Assembly: GCF_024171605.1 (NCBI RefSeq)
Contig: NZ_JALKAA010000005.1
Coordinates: forward strand, 1-64,000
Direction of reading: 5' to 3'
Length of the DNA: 64,000 bases
Source: Pontibacter sp. HSC-36F09
GTDB lineage: Bacteria; Bacteroidota; Bacteroidia; Cytophagales; Hymenobacteraceae
Shown here: positions 59,604 through 64,000 of the stretch, piece by piece
How the letters are laid out: every line of letters starts with the position of its first letter
Position numbering within the stretch: the first letter of the stretch is position 1
Program-made: the position numbers and the translations under genes
The notes under the pieces: generated by a model
Database searches by the model: none
What the model was told of the DNA's origin: nothing
What the model saw: the letters and a program-made list of their open reading frames with translations, nothing else

Positions 59604-60668
59604 CTACTTTACTACCCTTTCGAGGATATCAATATAAAGCGCTATACCTTGCTCTATCTCGTGCAGGTAAATAAACTCGTCTGCCATGTGCGATCGTGCG
59701 GAGTCACCGGGTCCGAGTTTGAGCGAAGGTATAGAGAGCAGCGCCTGATCGGATGTCGTCGGAGAGCCATAAGTGCTACGGTCAAGTGCTATACCTGCTT
59801 TTACCAGGGGGTGCTGCAAAGGTATAGAAGAAGGCTTGAGTCGCATGGAACGTGGTGTTACTTCTGCTTTTACGTTTTGGCGAATCACTTCCAGCACTTC
59901 TTCCATGGAGTAGGCATCGGTCAGGCGCACGTCTACTGTAAATTGACATTGATCGGGCACTACGTTGTGTTGCGTGCCTGCCTGTATTATGGTCACTGAC
60001 ATCTTTACCGGGCCCAGGTGCTCGGAAACTTCCGGTAAACGGAAATTCTGAAACCACATGATATCCGGCAGCGCCTCATAAATTGCGTTCAACCCTTCTT
60101 CACGGGCCGCATGCCCGGATCGGCCTTTAGCAACACAGTCAAGCACCAGCAAGCCTTTCTCGGCCACGGCCAGTTGCATGAGCGTTGGTTCACCCACAAT
60201 AGCTGCCTCTAATTCACCTAGTTCAGGTAAGATCAACTCCAGCCCATTTTTACCTGAAATTTCTTCTTCAGCCGTAGCCGCAAAAACCAGATTATACCTG
60301 AGTCCGGTCTGCTCATAAAAGTAAAGAAAAGTTGTGAGCAGCGACACCAGACAACTACCTGCATCATTGCTTCCCAGTCCGTAGAGTTTACCATCTGCAA
60401 CAGTAGCAGCAAAGGGGTCGCGGGTATAGCCGGTATTGGGTTTGACAGTATCATGGTGCGAGTTGAGCAACAGCGTGGGCAGCAACGGGTCATAATGCCT
60501 GTTAAACGCCCAAACATTGTTCAGTTTGCGCTCTATCTTCACCCCTTTACTCTCCAGAAAACCAGCCAGCAGATCAGCAGTTTTGTCTTCCTGCTTGCTA
60601 AAGGAAGGTATAGCGATGAGTTGCTTTAGCAGTTCCAGCGCCTCCAGGTATAAGTTTTCCTTATGCAT
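59604..60668 (-). CDS. argE: M20-family N-acyl-ornithine/citrulline deacylase (ArgE-type)
   Basis: A 354-residue peptidase of the M20 family from ATG 60668; a longer frame to 60740 overlaps argB and is rejected. It has LLNSHHDTVKPN (first metal-binding His), the bridging GLGSNDAGSC, FAATAEEEISGKNG (catalytic and metal-ligand Glu), VGEPT and the dimerisation domain GRSGHAAREEGLNAIY. It removes the N-acyl group late in arginine synthesis; because the transcarbamylase here is the ArgF' type, the substrate is probably N-acyl-citrulline. It overlaps the argB end by 8 bases, so the two are translationally coupled. Confidence 0.9.
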   Translation of the reverse strand: MHKENLYLEALELLKQLIAIPSFSKQEDKTADLLAGFLESKGVKIERKLNNVWAFNRHYDPLLPTLLLNSHHDTVKPNTGYTRDPFAATVADGKLYGLGSNDAGSCLVSLLTTFLYFYEQTGLRYNLVFAATAEEEISGKNGLELILPELGELEAAIVGEPTLMQLAVAEKGLLVLDCVAKGRSGHAAREEGLNAIYEALPDIMWFQNFRLPEVSEHLGPVKMSVTIIQAGTQHNVVPDQCQFTVDVRLTDAYSMEEVLEVIRQNVKAEVTPRSMRLKPSSIPLQHPLVKAGIALDRSTYGSPTTSDQALLSIPSLKLGPGDSARSHMADEFIYLHEIEQGIALYIDILERVVK

Positions 60669-61458
60669 GACTGAGCGTGATGGTAGTGCCTGAAAATTGA
60701 CCGGAATCAGCCAGAGAAGGCAGCCCCTCCGCTTCTCCAATCAGCACAGCGCTCACGCCCTGCCGAAGCGCCGCAAACGCATTGTCCAGCTTGGGGATCA
60801 TCCCATCTTTTACGACTCCGTCTGCTTTCAAGACGCTATACCTGTACTGATCAATATGCGGTATAACAGCAGCATCATCTTCCGCATCGGCTAACACGCC
60901 TTTCTTTTCGAAACAGTACACCAACTGTACCTCATAATGCGGTGCTAGTGCTGTTGCCAGTACTGAAGCGATGGTATCAGCGTTGGTGTTGAGCAGGTTG
61001 CCATTTCCATCATGGGTGAGCGGAGCAAAAACGGGGGTAAGTCCGGCATCCAGCAGCGCACGTATGGCGGTGGCATTAATGGTTTCGGGACCAGCAATAT
61101 CCCCGGCAAACCCATAATCTACCGTTGTGACCGGGCGTTTGGTGGCAGGTATAGCATTGGCATCAGCGCCGGTCATCCCGATGGCATTGCAACCGAGCGC
61201 CTGTAGCTGTGCCACCACATTTTTGTTGATGAGTCCGGCGTATACCATCGTCACCAGCTTGAGGGTTTCAGCGTCGGTCAGGCGGCGACCTTCTACATAA
61301 GCTGGCTGTATACCTAACTGCAAACCAATAGTAGAGGCTATTTTGCCGCCGCCATGCACCAGCAGCTTCGGACCAGGCAGTTGCGCGAAATCCTCCAAAA
61401 ACCGCTGCAAGCGTTCCGGATTGTCTAAAATATTGCCGCCTATTTTAACTATGTACAT
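60661..61458 (-). CDS. argB: N-acetylglutamate kinase (or N-succinylglutamate kinase)
   Basis: A 265-residue amino-acid kinase from ATG 61458 (MYIVKIGGNILDN). It shows LLVHGGGKIASTIGLQLG, FVEGRRLTDAETLKLVTMVYAG, the Asn-binding GMTGADANAI and DGNGNLLNTNADTIASVLA, followed by the C-terminal ...GMIPKLDNAFAALRQGVSAVLIG. It phosphorylates N-acylglutamate. It is slightly shorter at the N-end than classical ArgB and lacks the N-terminal regulatory helix of arginine-inhibited kinases. Because the neighbour ArgF' carries Val90, the acyl group may be succinyl. It overlaps argE by 8 bases. Confidence 0.9.
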   Translation of the reverse strand: MYIVKIGGNILDNPERLQRFLEDFAQLPGPKLLVHGGGKIASTIGLQLGIQPAYVEGRRLTDAETLKLVTMVYAGLINKNVVAQLQALGCNAIGMTGADANAIPATKRPVTTVDYGFAGDIAGPETINATAIRALLDAGLTPVFAPLTHDGNGNLLNTNADTIASVLATALAPHYEVQLVYCFEKKGVLADAEDDAAVIPHIDQYRYSVLKADGVVKDGMIPKLDNAFAALRQGVSAVLIGEAEGLPSLADSGQFSGTTITLSHA

Positions 61459-61467
61459 GTTTTTTAA

Positions 61468-61500
61468 TGAGTGAATGAATGCGTTAGCGAATGAGCAATT
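61468..61500 (-). repeat. Octamer-repeat leader of argB
   Basis: A degenerate copy of the octamer tract (TGAGTGAATGAATGCGTTAG...) lies in the 41 bp argF'-argB gap and reaches the stop codon of argF'. On the mRNA it forms a pyrimidine/A-rich leader next to the argB ATG. Confidence 0.55.
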
Positions 61501-62450
61501 CAATTATTCTCCAAAATTCGCTTCAACACAGCCTGCGCAGCATATAAACGATTATTCGCTTGTTCGATCACCAGTGAGTTTGGACCATCCAGCACTTCAT
61601 GGCTTAGCTCTAAACCGCGGCGCACCGGGAGGCAGTGCATTACTTTGGCGTTGTTGGTCAGGGCCAGCTTTTCATTAGTGATCATCCAGCCCTCACCGTC
61701 TGTCAGCACTTTGCCATATTGCTCGTAGCTCGACCAGTTCTTTACATACACAAAGTCGGCATTCTGCAAAGCCTCGTCCTGGTTGTGCAGTACCTGCGCA
61801 CCTTTCGTAAACTCTTCTGCCAGGTCGTAGCCTTCCGGGTTGGTGATCACGAGCTCCACATCCGCCTGCTGCATCCACTCAGCAAATGAATTGGCAACAC
61901 AATGCGGAATGGGCTTGATATGCGGAGCCCAGCTCAACACGACTTTTGGTCGCTTACCTGCAGCCGCCTGCTCTTTGATTGTTACAAGGTCGGCCAGGCT
62001 CTGGAGCGGATGGCGTGTCGCTGATTCCAGGCTTACAATTGGAACGCCGGTCAGCTCAATGAATTTGTTGAGGAGATCCTCGCTATAATCTTCTTCTCTG
62101 TCCTGCAGTTTCGGGAAAGAGCGGATGCCGATGATGTCGCAGTACTGGCCCATCACCGCAGCAGCTTCACGGATGTGCTCCACTGTGGTGCCGTCCATGA
62201 TCACGCCATCGCGGGTTTCCAGTGCCCAGCCTTCTTTGTCCAGGTTCATCACCATCACGTTCATACCCAGGTTCATACCGGCCTTTTGTGTGCTCAGGCG
62301 GGTACGCAGACTAGGGTTCATAAAGATCAGGCCAAGGGTTTTATCCTGACCGAGCAATTTATGCGCGTAAGGGTTGTTTTTTAGTTCGAGTGCTTCGTTC
62401 ACCAGAGCGGCGACGTCCTGCACATCGTGTACGGAAGTGAATTGCTTCAT
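61500..62450 (-). CDS. argF': N-acyl-ornithine transcarbamylase (ArgF'; probably succinylornithine type)
   Basis: A 316-residue transcarbamylase. The carbamoyl-phosphate motif is SLRTR at residues 47-51 (STRTR in classical OTC), followed by HPLQSL (147-152) and the C-terminal CLPVRRGLELSHEV. The EGVIMDG-like loop reads DGVIMDGTTVEHI: its residue 90 is Val, at the position that is Glu in acetylornithine transcarbamylase and Pro in Bacteroides succinylornithine transcarbamylase. From memory, changing that Glu to Pro, Ser, Ala or Val shifts the acetyl enzyme to succinylornithine, so a succinyl pathway is likely. It overlaps the argD stop by one base. Confidence 0.92.
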   Translation of the reverse strand: MKQFTSVHDVQDVAALVNEALELKNNPYAHKLLGQDKTLGLIFMNPSLRTRLSTQKAGMNLGMNVMVMNLDKEGWALETRDGVIMDGTTVEHIREAAAVMGQYCDIIGIRSFPKLQDREEDYSEDLLNKFIELTGVPIVSLESATRHPLQSLADLVTIKEQAAAGKRPKVVLSWAPHIKPIPHCVANSFAEWMQQADVELVITNPEGYDLAEEFTKGAQVLHNQDEALQNADFVYVKNWSSYEQYGKVLTDGEGWMITNEKLALTNNAKVMHCLPVRRGLELSHEVLDGPNSLVIEQANNRLYAAQAVLKRILENN

Positions 62451-63598
62451 CAGGCAGTTACTTTTTTGGTAAGAATGGATGAAAAGGCTTTCAAAAACTG
62501 ATCGATTTCCGCTTTGCTGATAGTGAGAGCGGGCAACAGACGTAATGTGTTTTTGTTGGAAGAACTTCCCGTAAAGATACCATATTGGTTCAGCAGTTCT
62601 TTACGGATGGCAGCGCAGGGTTCGTGGAGTTCAATCCCGATCATCAAACCTTGTCCGCGCACCTCTTTTATACCTGGCATCCCTTCGAGCTGCTCTCTCA
62701 GGTAGTGCCCCATGATAGTGGCGTTTTCCAGCAGATTCTCTTTCTCTATAACCTCCAGCACAGCCAGCGACGCAGCGCAGGCCAGGTAGTTGCCTCCAAA
62801 TGTTGTACCCAACATACCATGACGTGCCTCTATTTCCGGACTGATAAGCACACCACCTACCGGGAAGCCGTTGCCCATACCTTTGGCAACCGTAATCAGA
62901 TCTGGCTGGACGGCAGCATGCTGGTGCGCAAAGAATTTACCTGAGCGGCCATAACCTGACTGCACTTCATCTAATATCAATAATGCACCAACTTTTTTAC
63001 AGCCTGCTTCCAGTGCTTTCAGGAAATCAACTGTCGGGATGTTTACCCCTCCTACACCTTGTATACCTTCCACAATCACAGCAGCCAACTCTCCTCCGTG
63101 CAGTTGCAGCGCCTCCTCAAAAGAGGTTACGTCGTTAAACGGCAGGAAAATAATGTTATCGGTCTGGTTGATCGGCGCCACAATGCTCGGGTCGTCAGTG
63201 GCAGCGACAGCAGCTGAAGTACGGCCATGGAAAGAGGCCTTAAAGGAAATGACCTTTTTGCGACCCGTCTGGAAAGAAGCCAGTTTCAGGGCGTTCTCAT
63301 TAGCCTCGGCGCCGGAGTTGCACAGGAAAAAGATGTAGGCTTCGTAGCCACTGATTTTGCCCAGCTTTTCGGCCAGTTCCTGCTGCATCGGCATTTGCAC
63401 GGCGTTGGAATAGAAGCCGATGTCGTATAGCTGACGCGCGATGCGCTTTACGTAGTGAGGGTGAGAATGACCGATCGAGATAACGGCGTGGCCGCCGTAG
63501 AGGTCGAGGTATTTTCTGCCTTCCTTGTCCCAAACAGACAGACCGGCTGCTCTTACAGGTTCGATATCGAAGAGCGGGTATACATCAAAGAGGTTCAT
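62450..63598 (-). CDS. argD: N-acyl-ornithine aminotransferase
   Basis: A 382-residue class III aminotransferase. PLP-binding Lys lies in PDLITVAKGMGNGFPVGG; the upstream LLILDEVQSGYGRSGKFFAH and NSGAEANENALKLASFQTGRKKV are diagnostic of ArgD/AstC-type enzymes. It converts N-acylglutamate semialdehyde and glutamate to N-acylornithine. It overlaps argF' by one base (ATGA). The 242 bp gap to the argC end holds a 133 bp REP-like element. The enzyme is cytoplasmic. Confidence 0.92.
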   Translation of the reverse strand: MNLFDVYPLFDIEPVRAAGLSVWDKEGRKYLDLYGGHAVISIGHSHPHYVKRIARQLYDIGFYSNAVQMPMQQELAEKLGKISGYEAYIFFLCNSGAEANENALKLASFQTGRKKVISFKASFHGRTSAAVAATDDPSIVAPINQTDNIIFLPFNDVTSFEEALQLHGGELAAVIVEGIQGVGGVNIPTVDFLKALEAGCKKVGALLILDEVQSGYGRSGKFFAHQHAAVQPDLITVAKGMGNGFPVGGVLISPEIEARHGMLGTTFGGNYLACAASLAVLEVIEKENLLENATIMGHYLREQLEGMPGIKEVRGQGLMIGIELHEPCAAIRKELLNQYGIFTGSSSNKNTLRLLPALTISKAEIDQFLKAFSSILTKKVTA

Positions 63599-63702
63599 GG
63601 CTATGGAATTAGATGTAAGAGGTTAGAAAATAGGTATAGAACAGAGTTCTTGGGTATGTGAGCATTGTTGAATTGCTGGTTGTTGATTGTTATTTGTCTG
63701 AA

Positions 63703-63835
63703 TTATGGCGCGAGCGGCCTCGCTCGTGACTTGCTATCGTGGGGCCTCCGGCCCCTTGTGCTAAACTGAGAAAACATACAACTGGGCCAAAGGCCCCCTC
63801 TATACTAAACACGAGCGAGGACGCTCGCGCTATAA
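63703..63835. repeat. 133 bp REP/BIME-like element with nested hairpins
   Basis: Terminal 26 bp inverted repeats (63703-63728 and 63810-63835) match at 24 positions, and each arm is itself a hairpin (CGAGCG...CGCTCG). Two more hairpins lie inside: GGGGCC/GGCCCC around 63741-63755 and GGGCC/GGCCC around 63784-63796. It sits in the argC-argD gap. Confidence 0.75.
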
Positions 63836-63840
63836 AACTT

Positions 63841-64000
63841 TTAAAAAGCCGCAGCTTTCAGCTTTAAGCCAGTCGTTTCGTCCAAACCAAAAACCAGGTT
63901 CATGTTCTGGACGGCCTGTCCGGCGGCTCCTTTTAGCAGGTTATCAATTAGGCTGGTGATCACGAGCATGTTGCCAAGCTTCTGCAGGTATAGCACGCAT
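63841..64000 (-). CDS. argC: C-terminal end of N-acetyl-gamma-glutamyl-phosphate reductase (partial)
   Basis: The minus-strand frame is open from the right edge and ends at TAA 63843-63841. Its 52 residues include [23 protein letters not shown] and FGLDETTGL, the conserved end of ArgC (the [16 protein letters not shown] motif). The start is beyond the window. ArgC reduces N-acylglutamyl phosphate to the semialdehyde using NADPH. It opens the arginine operon here, upstream of argD across the REP-like element. Only the last ~50 residues are visible, so catalytic Cys and NADPH motifs cannot be checked. Confidence 0.9.
   Translation of the reverse strand, partial: CVLYLQKLGNMLVITSLIDNLLKGAAGQAVQNMNLVFGLDETTGLKLKAAAF

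Overview
The window is a chromosomal stretch of a Bacteroidota bacterium, most likely a Cytophagales member of the Pontibacter/Hymenobacteraceae type. The evidence is: type IX secretion sorting domains at the C-ends of two secreted proteins; promoters of the TAnnTTTG class; a CzcA-type RND pump fused to a TolC-like domain; the Bacteroidota variant of arginine synthesis (ArgF' transcarbamylase plus M20 deacylase); and many lineage-typical families (DUF6660, DUF349, DUF1015, DUF4082). The genus is inference; the phylum is well supported. I see no phage, integrase, transposase, rRNA or CRISPR array.

Layout. 1-7.5 kb: AT-rich accessory region with the end of one T9SS cargo protein, a small secreted protein, a giant modular secreted protein (dimethylformamidase-like domain, seven Ig domains, three DUF4082 domains) and a 0.9 kb gene-poor stretch. 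7.5-13.6 kb: heavy-metal efflux operon. 13.7-18.1 kb: tesA divergent from ybbA-ybbP. 18.2-21.4 kb: CoA-binding protein, FAD protein and tryptophan dioxygenase. 21.7-26.4 kb: serine dehydratase beta, TolC, adaptor and gpsA. 26.4-33.3 kb: acyltransferase, Nudix, two rRNA methyltransferases, Maf, DUF1015 and pdxH. 33.6-44 kb: YqgE, DUF349, two tRNA-Thr, GNAT, YdjM-like, SDR, a small lipoprotein, gyrA and a TPR protein. 44.2-52.9 kb: stress, redox and envelope genes and several small uncharacterised proteins. 53.0-57.2 kb: a tightly coupled four-gene cassette (C39-like peptidase, RLAN/RimK ATP-grasp ligase, GCS2-type ligase, N-formylglutamate amidohydrolase), the best candidate here for a little-studied biochemical system. 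57.4-58.0 kb: an orphan four-helix-bundle sensor. 58.1-64 kb: arginine operon argC-argD-argF'-argB-argE-argH on the minus strand.

The most unusual signal is not a gene. The heptamer AGGTATA (complement TATACCT, usually extended to CAGGTATA) occurs about 120 times by eye in 64 kb, in genes and between them, in both orientations and several reading frames, where about 8 would be expected. It sometimes forms perfect palindromes (AGGTATACCT) and intergenic clusters. This resembles a genome-wide iterated word such as cyanobacterial HIP1. Other non-coding structure includes an octamer-repeat leader family upstream of minus-strand genes, a 79 bp MITE-like inverted repeat and a 133 bp REP-like element, all three of which appear in gaps of the arginine operon.
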